DNA of 36,670 nt from Bacillota bacterium (GCA_029219205.1 JAQXSY010000079.1:1-36670), one strand, 5' to 3'; counted from the stretch's first letter, positions 24,521-32,269 are shown. Notes: a model not told the origin generated them from the letters alone. Translations and numbers: made by a program.

Positions 24521-25393
24521 ATGAAAAAATCATTTATAAGACGCGGTATAACCTCAGACGGCGGCGCGAGACTCGTGTTTGCCGACACAACTTCGATTGT
24601 ATGCCGCGCTCAGGAAATACACGGCACGTCAAAAACAATGACCGCCGCGCTTGGAAGAGCGCTGACCGGCGCTTCTTTAATGGGGTCGCTGCAAAAGGAC
24701 AAAACCGATTCGCTGACGCTGATGTTCAAGGGCGACGGACCTGCCGGTTTGATCCTCTGCGTGTCTGATTATATGGGAAACGTACGGGGATATGCGCAGA
24801 ATCCTTCTGTTGAGCTCCCGCCGAATTCAGTCGGAAAGCTTGACGTCGGCGGTGCTGTCGGCAAGGGAACTCTCTGCGTTATGCGCGATATATCGGACGG
24901 CAAAAGTCACGAGCCGTATACAGCCATGTCTCCGATTGTGAGCGGAGAGATTGCGGAGGACATAACGAACTTTTATGCTCAAAGTGAGCAGATTCCGACG
25001 GTGTGCGCTCTCGGAGTGCGCTGCGGAATTGATAAAAAGTGCTTTTCGGCCGGCGGATTTTTACTTCAGCTGCTTCCCGGCGCAGACGATGGGCTTATCT
25101 CAAAGCTTGAGGGAAATGTCGCGCTTCTTGACAGCATATCTTCGATTATTACGGAAAGCGACGCCGCGGACAGAGTTTTCAGCATGGTGTTTGCCGGTAT
25201 GGATTTCGAGGTTTTTGACGAATATGAAATCGATTATGAATGCAGCTGTTCTCGCGACCGTTATTTGAGCGGACTTATCGGACTTCCCGAAAACGACCGC
25301 CGTGAGCTTATCGAGAGCGGAGAGCCGATCGAAACCTGCTGCCGTTTCTGCGGAAAAAAGTATGTTTTTTCTCCCGACGAGCTCAAACGCTGA
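24521..25393 (+). CDS. hslO: Redox-regulated holdase chaperone Hsp33
   Basis: A 290-residue stress chaperone that is switched on when its zinc cysteines oxidise. The core starts IRRGITSDGGARLVFADTTS and includes GDGPAGLILCVSDYMGNVRG. The C-terminal redox switch has C-S-C (241-243) and C-R-F-C (274-277), the normal CxC and CxxC pairs. ATG 24521 is chosen over GTG 24512, since the latter lies inside recQ and has no separate site; GGTGG sits just before. It immediately follows recQ and is likely co-transcribed with it, an odd but plausible DNA-damage and oxidation pairing. Confidence 0.93.
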   Translation: MKKSFIRRGITSDGGARLVFADTTSIVCRAQEIHGTSKTMTAALGRALTGASLMGSLQKDKTDSLTLMFKGDGPAGLILCVSDYMGNVRGYAQNPSVELPPNSVGKLDVGGAVGKGTLCVMRDISDGKSHEPYTAMSPIVSGEIAEDITNFYAQSEQIPTVCALGVRCGIDKKCFSAGGFLLQLLPGADDGLISKLEGNVALLDSISSIITESDAADRVFSMVFAGMDFEVFDEYEIDYECSCSRDRYLSGLIGLPENDRRELIESGEPIETCCRFCGKKYVFSPDELKR

Positions 25394-25410
25394 AAGATAT
25401 TCAGGGATAA

Positions 25411-25438
25411 TTTGTTAAAAAAATAAACCACATATAAT
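25411..25438 (+). promoter_or_regulatory. Candidate promoter of the GH4 gene
   Basis: TTTGTT (25411-25416) and TATAAT (25433-25438) are 16 bp apart, 32 bp before the start codon. The -35 box is poor but the -10 is perfect. Confidence 0.4.
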
Positions 25439-25470
25439 TCATCATTTTACAATTCTAAGGAGAAAACAGT

Positions 25471-26796
25471 ATGGGCAAAATTACATTTATGGGCGCCGGC
25501 AGTACAGTATTTGCAAGAAACGTTTTGGGCGACGCAATGCTTACGCCTGCGCTCCGTGATTTTGAGATCGCTTTATACGATATCGACGGAGAGCGTCTTG
25601 AAGACTCGTATTCCATGGTAACGTCGATAAACCGTAATTCAAACGAAAACCGCGCGAAGATTTCGAAATATCTCGGCGTTGAAAACCGCCGCGACGCCCT
25701 CCGCGGGGCGGATTTCGTTATAAACGCTATACAGGTCGGAGGCTATGAGCCCTGCACGGTCACGGATTTTGAAATACCGAAAAAATACGGTCTCCGTCAG
25801 ACTATTGCCGACACTCTCGGAATCGGAGGAATTTTCAGGGCGCTCAGAACGATACCGGTGCTTCAGGATTTTGCAAACGATATGGAAGCAGTATGTCCCG
25901 ACGCATGGTTTTTGAATTACACAAATCCTATGGCTATGCTGTCCGGATTTATGCAGAGGTACACCGGTATAAAGACCGTCGGACTCTGTCACAGCGTTCA
26001 GAACTGCTCACGCCCTCTTCTTAACAAGTTGAAGGTAGAATATCACGAGCCGATATGCGAGATGATCGCGGGAATAAATCACATGGGCTGGCTGCTTGAG
26101 CTCCGCGACGCTGACGGAACAGATCTTTATCCCGAAGTCAGAAAAAGAGCCATCGAAGCACTTGAGTCTCGCCCCGAGGATTGTTACGACCTGGTTCGCT
26201 ACGAATACATACGCCGGCTTGGCTATTATTGCACCGAATCGAGCGAGCATAACGCCGAGTACAACAATCTGTTTATAAAGTCGCGCTATCCGGAACTTAT
26301 CGAACGTTACCGCGTACCGCTTGACGAATATCCTCGCCGCTGCGTCAACCAAATTGAAGGCTGGAAGACCGACCGCGATCTTTACGTTTCAAACGAAAAG
26401 ATCACTCATTCACGTACTCATGAATACGCGTCGTATATTATGGAAGCCATGGTTACCGATATTCCTTATAAAATCGGCGGAAATGTAATAAATCACGGCT
26501 TTATCGAAAATCTTCCTTCCGACGCTTGCGTTGAGGTGCCCTGTCTTGTAAACCGCGCGGGAGTCCGGGGATGCTATGTCGGCAAGCTTCCTACGCAGCT
26601 TGCGGCAATGAACATGACAAATATTAATGTTCAGCTTCTGACTATTGAAGCGGCTGTCACTCACAAAAAGGACACCATATATCAGGCGGCAATGCTCGAT
26701 CCTCATACCTCATCGGAACTGTCTATCGACGATATTGTAAGTATGTGCGACGATCTTATTGAAGCACACGCAGGATGGCTTCCCGAATATCATTAA
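25471..26796 (+). CDS. Family 4 glycoside hydrolase, alpha-galactosidase-like (NAD- and metal-dependent)
   Basis: A 441-residue cytoplasmic enzyme with a Rossmann fold. GAGS (8-11) binds NAD+. NYTNPMAM (149-156) lies at the active site, and GLCHSVQ (171-177) supplies Cys173 and His174 as metal ligands. The CHSV form marks the branch that acts on non-phosphorylated sugars (alpha-galactosidase or alpha-glucuronidase); phospho-glycosidases carry CNxP instead. GINHMGWLLEL follows as expected. Family 4 cleaves by oxidation and elimination rather than by direct hydrolysis. AAGGAGA lies 8 nt before the ATG. It is single-gene, with its own promoter and strong terminator. Choice of galactose over glucuronate is inference. 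Confidence 0.85.
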   Translation: MGKITFMGAGSTVFARNVLGDAMLTPALRDFEIALYDIDGERLEDSYSMVTSINRNSNENRAKISKYLGVENRRDALRGADFVINAIQVGGYEPCTVTDFEIPKKYGLRQTIADTLGIGGIFRALRTIPVLQDFANDMEAVCPDAWFLNYTNPMAMLSGFMQRYTGIKTVGLCHSVQNCSRPLLNKLKVEYHEPICEMIAGINHMGWLLELRDADGTDLYPEVRKRAIEALESRPEDCYDLVRYEYIRRLGYYCTESSEHNAEYNNLFIKSRYPELIERYRVPLDEYPRRCVNQIEGWKTDRDLYVSNEKITHSRTHEYASYIMEAMVTDIPYKIGGNVINHGFIENLPSDACVEVPCLVNRAGVRGCYVGKLPTQLAAMNMTNINVQLLTIEAAVTHKKDTIYQAAMLDPHTSSELSIDDIVSMCDDLIEAHAGWLPEYH

Positions 26797-26817
26797 TTTT
26801 TATAAAGGCATAAAAAG

Positions 26818-26858
26818 AATGACCGCGGATATTTCAATGGTTCCGCGGTCATTTTTTA
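26818..26858. terminator. Bidirectional terminator between GH4 and the TauE-like genes
   Basis: A perfect 12-bp stem (26818-26829 with 26842-26853) is followed by a T-run on the plus strand. On the minus strand the tail is AT-rich but has only a weak T-run. The stop codon of the minus-strand half-permease lies within the stem. Confidence 0.85.
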
Positions 26859-27199
26859 AATAAAACCGCTGCTCCTGAAATTATCATTAGGCTTCCAAAC
26901 GCCGTTCTGACAATTCCCGGATCAACTAACGCTGCCGCAAGAGAGCCGAGGTATGCGCATAACGCGCCAGGAATCACGCAGCTGAGAAAAACTCCGGGCT
27001 TAAAACGGCTGTTTTTGAAACGGAATAAAAGTGACGCTGCCGCAGCGCAGATAAAAAATATCAGATTGATACCCTGAGCCGTCAGCTGGTCTGTGCCGCG
27101 GACGAGAGTAAGGTAGATAACAAGCAGTCCGCCTCCTCCAACTCCCATTCCGGATAAGACAGCCAGGAGCGCGGCCGCGGTTATATCGATAAAAATCAT
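26849..27199 (-). CDS. TauE/SafE-type permease, half-size protein 2
   Basis: A 116-residue protein with four hydrophobic helices and the motif SGMGVGGGGLLVIYL near residue 15, the glycine-rich signature of the TauE/SafE (DUF81) family. Full-length members have about 250 residues with two such halves. Together with the preceding gene this would make one complete transporter, by heteromer formation. The family exports sulfite, sulfoacetate or similar organic anions, but the true substrate is open here. It ends with VLFKK, echoing LFKKQ of its neighbour. CAGGAG precedes the ATG. The stop lies inside the terminator stem. Confidence 0.8.
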   Translation of the reverse strand: MIFIDITAAALLAVLSGMGVGGGGLLVIYLTLVRGTDQLTAQGINLIFFICAAAASLLFRFKNSRFKPGVFLSCVIPGALCAYLGSLAAALVDPGIVRTAFGSLMIISGAAVLFKK

Positions 27200-27242
27200 T
27201 TGTTTTACTCCTGATCGTATGTTTTTGACCTACGCGTCCGGT

Positions 27243-27623
27243 TTATTGTTTTTTGAAGAGCATAATAATTCCTGCGATTATAACAAGCAGAGAAAAGATT
27301 CGATCGAGCGTCTTAAGACTTATTTTTTTGAAAAAAAACGCTCCTGCCGAGCCTCCGAGCAACGCCGGAATTAAATAAAACGCGCATTCCTTAAGCGGCA
27401 GATTTCCGCTCCTGACATAGGCGAAAGCCGAAACAACCGAAAAAACCGCGCACACGGCGAGCGTAAGGGTATATCTGTCAAGCGAATTGCGGCATAGCAG
27501 CATCATGCCGAACATGAGTACAATTCCGCCTCCTGTGCCGACAAATCCGTTGACGAAGCCCGCCGCACCTCCGAGTATGGCGCAAAAGGCATAAAATGAA
27601 GCTTGTTTCATAAATAATTTCAA
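27243..27623 (-). CDS. TauE/SafE-type permease, half-size protein 1
   Basis: A 126-residue protein with four hydrophobic helices. GGAAGFVNGFVGTGGGIVLMF (split across the first two helices) carries the family glycine motif, matching the equivalent place in the other half. It is upstream in a two-gene minus-strand unit, 43 bp before the second half. Neither half contains the other's sequence, so this is not a frameshift of one gene: both have their own start and stop, and the gap contains a ribosome binding site. Function as a paired anion exporter is inferred. Confidence 0.8.
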   Translation of the reverse strand: MKLFMKQASFYAFCAILGGAAGFVNGFVGTGGGIVLMFGMMLLCRNSLDRYTLTLAVCAVFSVVSAFAYVRSGNLPLKECAFYLIPALLGGSAGAFFFKKISLKTLDRIFSLLVIIAGIIMLFKKQ

Positions 27624-27628
27624 AACTC

Positions 27629-27657
27629 TTGTTTTTTTACTGTAAATCTGATATTAT
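27629..27657 (+). promoter_or_regulatory. Candidate promoter of the PHP-domain gene
   Basis: TTGTTT (27629-27634) and TATTAT (27652-27657) are 17 bp apart with TG before the -10. The start codon lies about 80 bp downstream. The same A+T-rich gap must also hold the minus-strand promoter of the TauE-like pair, which I could not place. Confidence 0.4.
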
Positions 27658-27738
27658 AAATATAATTACACACTAATAGTATCCGCAGAAAAAACGGAAA
27701 TATTAAGAGAAAATAAAAAAAGAAAAGGAATCGGGAAA

Positions 27739-28896
27739 ATGCTTCTTGCCGAACTTGAATCGCTCGCAAATAACGGAAAAATTCCGAAGATAGAGCGTAC
27801 GCACTACATAAACAACCATATTCATACAGACCGCTCATTTTCACCATATACGCCTGCGTCCGCGGTATACACCGCCTACCTGAACGGACTTGCGACCGCC
27901 GGAATAATGGACCACGATACTGTCGACGGAGCAAACGAATTTATTGAAGCCGGACGTATAATCGGCTTGCCGGTTACGGTCGGAGTTGAGTGCCGAGTAA
28001 GCATGAAGAATACCCCGTTTGCTGAAAGGAGGCTGAACAACCCGGATCAGCTCGGATGCGCTTACGTAGCCATGCACGGAATTCCGCACGCCTCTCTTGA
28101 AAGCGTTGACGAGTTCTTTGCGCCCTACCGCTGCAAGCGGAATGTACGAAACCGCGAGATGTGCCGCCGTATAACCGAGCTTGTCAGCCCTTACGGACTC
28201 AGCCTTGATTTTGACAAAGACGTGCTGCCGCTTGCAAGAGCGTCGGTTACAGAAAGACACATTCTTTTCGCTCTCACAAAAAAAATCACAGCCTTATATG
28301 ATACTCCCGAGAAGGTAGTCGGCTTTTTAAAGGACACAATGAAGATAAATTTGTCTCAGAAGACGGAGACAAACATTCTTCATGGTATGGAAACTCCGCA
28401 GTTTTACGAATACGATATTCTCGGCGCGCTCAAGAGCGACATGGTTTCAAAATTTTATGTTCCCGCAACCGACGAGCTGCCTTCGCTCGATGAGTTTATC
28501 GGCATGGTCAAAAAGGCGGGCGGAATTTCGGCGTATGCGTATCTCGGAGACGTTACAAACTCCGTGACCGGAGACAAAAAGGCTCAGACGTTTGAGGATT
28601 CTTATCTCGACGAGTTGTTTGCGTTCCTAAAGGATGCGGGCTTTGACGCCGTAACTTTTATGCCGACGAGAAACACCTTGGTACAGCTTGAACGCGTAAT
28701 GGAGCTTTGCCGCAAGTTCGGATTTTTCCAGATCAGCGGAGAGGATATAAATTCTCCGCGTCAGTCGTTTATATGCAAGGCGTACGACGACGAGCGTTTT
28801 CATCATCTTATCGACGCGGCATACACTCTTATTGAATATGAACGGGTTGCGGCGAGCGATATGAAGGCCGCGCGTGCGCTTATCTGCAAAGCCTGA
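27739..28896 (+). CDS. PHP-domain metal-dependent phosphoesterase-like protein
   Basis: A 385-residue protein. The first PHP motif is NNHIHTDRSFS (His27 and His29), then GIMDHDTVDGANEF and PVTVGVECRV give further metal ligands. The long middle part (about 100-260) is an insertion not seen in small PHP phosphatases, and FFQISGEDINSPRQ near the end brings the last ligand. PHP proteins hydrolyse phosphate esters in histidinol phosphate, nucleotides or DNA. The substrate here cannot be named. AAGGAA precedes the ATG. It is followed after 34 bp by aspartate-semialdehyde dehydrogenase, and the three genes up to the SGNH esterase look like one transcript. Confidence 0.8.
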   Translation: MLLAELESLANNGKIPKIERTHYINNHIHTDRSFSPYTPASAVYTAYLNGLATAGIMDHDTVDGANEFIEAGRIIGLPVTVGVECRVSMKNTPFAERRLNNPDQLGCAYVAMHGIPHASLESVDEFFAPYRCKRNVRNREMCRRITELVSPYGLSLDFDKDVLPLARASVTERHILFALTKKITALYDTPEKVVGFLKDTMKINLSQKTETNILHGMETPQFYEYDILGALKSDMVSKFYVPATDELPSLDEFIGMVKKAGGISAYAYLGDVTNSVTGDKKAQTFEDSYLDELFAFLKDAGFDAVTFMPTRNTLVQLERVMELCRKFGFFQISGEDINSPRQSFICKAYDDERFHHLIDAAYTLIEYERVAASDMKAARALICKA

Positions 28897-28930
28897 CCCG
28901 GCATTATCAGAAAGGCATGGTATACACAAA

Positions 28931-30028
28931 ATGAGTTTTAAACCTGAAAAGAAACTGAAAGTTGCCGTTATAGGCGCAACGGGGATGGTCGGTCAGAGAT
29001 TTATGACATTGCTTGCAGATCATCCGTATTTTGAAGTTACAAAGCTTGCGGCAAGTCCGCGTTCAGCCGGCAAAACGTACGTTGAGGCACTCGGCGGCAG
29101 ATGGAAGCTGACGGATCCCACACCCGCAAAATTTGCTGATATGATAGTATGCGACGCTTCCGAGCCGAACAAGGTTGCGCAGGACGTTGATTTTGTGTTC
29201 TGTGCGGTCGATATGAAAAAGGAAGAGATAAAGGCGCTTGAGGAAGCATATGCAAAAACCGAAACGCCGGTAGTTTCCAATAATTCGGCAAACCGTTGGA
29301 CGCCCGACGTTCCGATGGTTATCCCGGAAATTAACCCCGAGCATCTCGAAGTTATTGAACATCAGCGAAGACGACTTGGAACAAAACGCGGATTTATCGC
29401 CGTAAAGCCGAACTGCTCGATTCAAAGCTACGTTCCGCTGCTGACTCCTTTACTCTGTTATAAACCGGTACGCGTGCTTGCAACAACGTATCAGGCGATA
29501 TCCGGGGCCGGCAAAACATTCAATGAATGGCCGGAAATGAGAGATAATGTCATTCCCTATATCGGCGGCGAAGAGGAAAAAAGCGAGCAGGAGCCGCTTA
29601 AAATCTGGGGAAGCGTAAACGGGGGCTGCATAGAAAAGGCGCAGGCTCCACTTATTACAACTCAGTGCATCCGCGTGCCGGTCACCGACGGTCACCTTGC
29701 GGCTGTGTTTGTTGATTTTGAAAACAAGCCTTCGAAAGAACAGATTCTTGAAAAATGGAACAGCTTTGAGGGAAAATGCGCAAAATACGGTCTTCCTTTC
29801 TCTCCGGAGCGGTTTATAACTTATTTTGAAGAAGACAACCGTCCTCAGACCGGCGTTGACCGCATGATATGCCATGGAATGGGCATTTCGGCAGGAAGAC
29901 TTCGCGAGGACTCATTGTTCCAGTATAAATTTGTAGGACTTTCCCACAACACGCTCAGAGGCGCGGCCGGCGGCGCGGTGCTTATTGCAGAGCTGCTCTG
30001 CGCAGAGGGATATATTACGTCAAAATAA
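28931..30028 (+). CDS. asd: Aspartate-semialdehyde dehydrogenase, archaeal/fungal-type branch
   Basis: A 365-residue NADP-dependent enzyme making aspartate semialdehyde, the branch point to lysine, methionine and threonine. VAVIGATGMVGQRFMTLLAD binds the cofactor. Cys162 in VKPNCSIQSYV is the nucleophile and RVPVTDGHLAAVF holds the base His. The sequence style (YQAISGAGKTFNEWPEMRDN, GGEEEKSEQEPLKIWG) is that of the TIGR00978-like branch found in archaea and some bacteria rather than the common Gram-positive form. ATG 28931 is chosen because a longer frame from 28874 overlaps the PHP gene; an AGAAAGG lies 15 nt upstream, rather far. No other lysine genes are nearby. Confidence 0.88.
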   Translation: MSFKPEKKLKVAVIGATGMVGQRFMTLLADHPYFEVTKLAASPRSAGKTYVEALGGRWKLTDPTPAKFADMIVCDASEPNKVAQDVDFVFCAVDMKKEEIKALEEAYAKTETPVVSNNSANRWTPDVPMVIPEINPEHLEVIEHQRRRLGTKRGFIAVKPNCSIQSYVPLLTPLLCYKPVRVLATTYQAISGAGKTFNEWPEMRDNVIPYIGGEEEKSEQEPLKIWGSVNGGCIEKAQAPLITTQCIRVPVTDGHLAAVFVDFENKPSKEQILEKWNSFEGKCAKYGLPFSPERFITYFEEDNRPQTGVDRMICHGMGISAGRLREDSLFQYKFVGLSHNTLRGAAGGAVLIAELLCAEGYITSK

Positions 30029-30050
30029 TTCGAAAGGAAATATACCTGAA

Positions 30051-31070
30051 ATGAAGTATTTCAACTGCACGGAAGCTCCAATAAAGGTATACGGTCTTGC
30101 GTATAACGGCGAGGGCGGCCGTTTCTGGAAGATGCATGAAAGCGTAGTCGATAAAGTCAGCGCAGAAATATGCAATCTTGGCAGACGCAATACCGGCGGC
30201 AGGATACGCTTTGCGACAAATTCTAAAAAATATTCGGTCAGAGTCAAGCTTCAAACGCTGCACAACGATTACAATTTCTCAATAGTCGGCGGCGCGGGAT
30301 GCGACGTTTATACCGGCTCGCGCGACAATATCCATTTTGTCGGACGTATTTTTCCGATGGATTATTCTAAAGACTGCATGGACAATACGGCAGAATTCAA
30401 AAAATCGGACAAAATCGAGACAATAACAATAAATCTTCCGAGAAACGAGAGCGTATGCGAATGCGAGATCGGAATTGAGGACGACGCGGAGCTGTTTGCT
30501 CCGGAGCCTTATACATATGAGAAGCCTACGGTGTTTTACGGTTCGTCAATAACCGAAGGCTGCACAGCCGAGCGTCCCGGATGTTCATACGTTTCCATGC
30601 TGTCGCGCTGGCTCGACACAAATTATATAAACCTCGGTTTTTCGGGCGCGGGCAAAGGAGAACCAATCATGGCGGACTACATTGCCGGGCTTGATCCAAA
30701 CGTGCTCGTCTGCGATTACGATCACAATGCTCCCGACGTTGCTCACCTTGAACGCACTCACGAGCCGTTTTACAAGCGCATACGCGAAAAACTTCCGGAG
30801 CTTCCGATATTGTTCATGACAAAGCCGGACGCTGTTATCGGAGACGTTGTTGATATGGAACGCCGCAATATAATTTACACAACGTACCAAAACGCCGTTA
30901 AGGCAGGCGACAAAAACGTATATTTCCTCGACGGTTCGACTTTCTACGGAGCGTGGCACCGTGAAGACTGCACAATGGATAACTGCCATCCGAATTCAAT
31001 CGGCTTTTGGCTCATTGCCCAGTCCGTTTATCCGCTGCTCAAGTCTATACTTGAGAAAACAGTTAAGTAA
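30051..31070 (+). CDS. SGNH/GDSL-type esterase, likely carbohydrate or acyl esterase
   Basis: A 339-residue protein without signal peptide. Residues 15-150 form a beta-sandwich domain with GCDVY (83-87), the mark of the SGNH N-terminal domain named after GxDLY. The SGNH hydrolase domain starts with VFYGSSITEGC, where Ser166 is the likely nucleophile, followed by NLGFSGAGKG (block II Gly) and DHNAP (block III). The catalytic Asp310 and His313 are in DNCHPNSIGF. Such two-domain enzymes remove acetyl or other acyl groups from sugars. ATG 30051 has AAAGGAAA about 10 nt upstream. It follows asd by 22 bp. Substrate unknown. Confidence 0.85.
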   Translation: MKYFNCTEAPIKVYGLAYNGEGGRFWKMHESVVDKVSAEICNLGRRNTGGRIRFATNSKKYSVRVKLQTLHNDYNFSIVGGAGCDVYTGSRDNIHFVGRIFPMDYSKDCMDNTAEFKKSDKIETITINLPRNESVCECEIGIEDDAELFAPEPYTYEKPTVFYGSSITEGCTAERPGCSYVSMLSRWLDTNYINLGFSGAGKGEPIMADYIAGLDPNVLVCDYDHNAPDVAHLERTHEPFYKRIREKLPELPILFMTKPDAVIGDVVDMERRNIIYTTYQNAVKAGDKNVYFLDGSTFYGAWHREDCTMDNCHPNSIGFWLIAQSVYPLLKSILEKTVK

Positions 31071-31114
31071 TAATAAAATTAACGAATATTCATAAAAGAT
31101 TAACTGAAAAGTAA

Positions 31115-31143
31115 TTTACATTTAGTCATAATTGTGGTATAAT
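31115..31143 (+). promoter_or_regulatory. Promoter of hpf
   Basis: TTTACA (31115-31120) and TATAAT (31138-31143) are 17 bp apart, about 60 bp before the start. The leader is short, so the large raiA-motif RNA known upstream of some hpf genes is not present here. Confidence 0.7.
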
Positions 31144-31204
31144 ACAACCAGCATCGAGAAAAATTAGCAACATAATCGGCATAAAATTCAAGGAAAAAGG
31201 TGGA

Positions 31205-31738
31205 ATGGCTATGAAAATTACGATTACAGGCAGACAGATGACCGTACCGGAGGATTTCAGGGAGCTTTGTGAAAAGAAGCTGTCGAAATTCGACAAATTT
31301 TTCAAGGACGACGCTGTGGCTTATGTAACCCTCAGCCGAAAACGCTCGAAAGAGAATCTGGAGCTGACTATCTCAAGCAGCGGAATACTTTATCGCTGCG
31401 AAGAGGAAAACGCCACCTTCAACAGCGCGCTCGACGAAGCGGTCGAGGCAATAGAGCGTCAGATACGCAAGAACAAGACGCGTCTTGAGAAAAAGCTTCG
31501 CGAGGGAGCTTTTGTGAAGGAGGCGATGAATTCTGCGGCAATCGAGGAGGAACCGGAATTTCAGATCCGCGTCAAGACTTTTGATCTTAAGCCGATGACT
31601 GCCGAGGAAGCAATTCTTCAGATGAATCTTTTGGGTCATGAATTTTTCGTGTTTGTTAATACCGATACCGGAGAAACCAACGTGGTCTATAAGCGCAAGG
31701 ACCAGAATTACGGAATGATCGTTCCGTCAAAATCCTGA
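31205..31738 (+). CDS. hpf: Ribosome hibernation-promoting factor, long form
   Basis: A 177-residue protein. Residues 1-100 are the ribosome-binding S30AE domain (ITITGRQMTVPEDFRELCEK, then DEAVEAIERQIRKNKTRLEK). Residues 120-177 are the dimerising C-terminal domain (FDLKPMTAEEAILQMNLLGH, ETNVVYKRKDQNYGMIVP), so this single protein can pair two 70S ribosomes into 100S in resting cells. Both the domains and the length are standard for Firmicutes. ATG 31205 and ATG 31211 are six bases apart; AGGTGG ends 1 nt before the first and 7 nt before the second, so 31211 may be the real start. Own promoter and terminator. Confidence 0.95.
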   Translation: MAMKITITGRQMTVPEDFRELCEKKLSKFDKFFKDDAVAYVTLSRKRSKENLELTISSSGILYRCEEENATFNSALDEAVEAIERQIRKNKTRLEKKLREGAFVKEAMNSAAIEEEPEFQIRVKTFDLKPMTAEEAILQMNLLGHEFFVFVNTDTGETNVVYKRKDQNYGMIVPSKS

Positions 31739-31749
31739 TGATATTTTTT

Positions 31750-31782
31750 GTCCCACGGATTTAAAATTCCGTGGGACTTTAA
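31750..31782 (+). terminator. Terminator of hpf
   Basis: A perfect 10-bp stem (31750-31759 with 31768-31777) is followed by a weak T-tract. A second, bulged hairpin with a five-T tail lies at 31791-31820 and may back it up. Confidence 0.7.
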
Positions 31783-31823
31783 ATCTTCCGTGGAAATTCA
31801 ACAATTCCGTTGGACTTTTTATT
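31767..31823 (+). repeat. Three degenerate 19-nt tandem units
   Basis: TTCCGTGGGACTTT (31767), TTCCGTGGAAATT (31786) and TTCCGTTGGACTTT (31805) begin exactly 19 nt apart. The first unit forms one arm of the hpf terminator. It looks like a small duplication of the terminator arm. Confidence 0.6.
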
Positions 31824-32060
31824 ATTTATCGAAAATCACCCGATAAACGCAGCGTGACTTAACGGCGTTTGCTTTTAAAAACGTCGTTTCGGAGACGTTA
31901 ATTTTTCAAAGGAATTTCAGTCCTGCCGGGTTTTTATAGGAAATTAACATAAGCTTCCTGAATGAACAATATTATGAGCCTGCCGCGCTCTGCGGCGGGC
32001 TTATGTTCGTTTTGTACGCAAAAACCACCGGATTTTTTTTGAATTTTTGAGTAAAAACTA
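31824..32060. other. Noncoding stretch with two more hairpins before the GH20 unit
   Basis: AACGTC (31880-31885) pairs with GACGTT (31894-31899), followed by AATTTTT. A 13-bp stem with one G-T pair (31974-31986 with 31992-32004) has a 5-nt loop and is followed by a T-rich stretch. Both resemble terminators. No coding frame with a ribosome binding site is present; the frame on the minus strand (32143-31934) lacks support. Confidence 0.45.
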
Positions 32061-32089
32061 TTGCAAAAACTTACGGAATGCAGTAAAAT
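32061..32089 (+). promoter_or_regulatory. Promoter of the leader-uORF-GH20 unit
   Basis: TTGCAA (32061-32066) and TAAAAT (32084-32089) are 17 bp apart. Transcription would start near 32096, just before the structured leader. Confidence 0.55.
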
Positions 32090-32101
32090 AGATGATGAAT
32101 A

Positions 32102-32167
32102 AGTATCGGCTTCGGACGGTTGAATCCATTGACCGAGCTGCATACTGCAAGCGCCGGATGTTGCGCT
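32102..32167 (+). promoter_or_regulatory. Structured 5' leader RNA, possible new cis-regulatory element
   Basis: AGTAT-CGGCT (32102-32111) pairs with AGCTG-C-ATACT (32136-32146), with one G-U pair and one bulged C. A short CGGT/ACCG stem lies inside, after a 5-nt bulge (TCGGA). TCGG in that bulge could instead pair with the same 3' segment (CCGA), so two folds compete. A second hairpin, AGCGC (32150-32154) with GCGCT (32163-32167), ends directly before the AGGAG of the small ORF. The arrangement is right for a leader that controls translation. I do not recognise it as a known riboswitch class. Pairings were drawn by eye. Confidence 0.45.
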
Positions 32168-32182
32168 CAGGAGAGTGAGAAA

Positions 32183-32269
32183 ATGAAAAACGCATTACTG
32201 AAAACTATACGCGGTCCATGCGGACGGGCGTTATTTAAAGATACATTTCAGAAAGGAACGAGGAAATGA
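32183..32269 (+). CDS. 28-residue upstream ORF coupled to the GH20 gene
   Basis: ATG 32183 has AGGAG (32169-32173) 9 nt upstream and opens 28 codons ending at TGA 32267-32269. The stop overlaps the GH20 start as ATGA, the classic sign of translational coupling. The peptide is basic (six lysines, four arginines) with no hydrophobic helix, so it is not a signal peptide. Its sequence (MKNALLKTIRGPCGRALFKD and eight more residues) is not recognised. It may be a true leader peptide that sets how much of the long enzyme is made, or a product of chance. Confidence 0.45.
   Translation: MKNALLKTIRGPCGRALFKDTFQKGTRK

Noticed and set aside
31144..31204. raiA-motif RNA upstream of hpf
   Set aside because: Only about 60 bp lie between the promoter and the hpf start, too short for that structured RNA.
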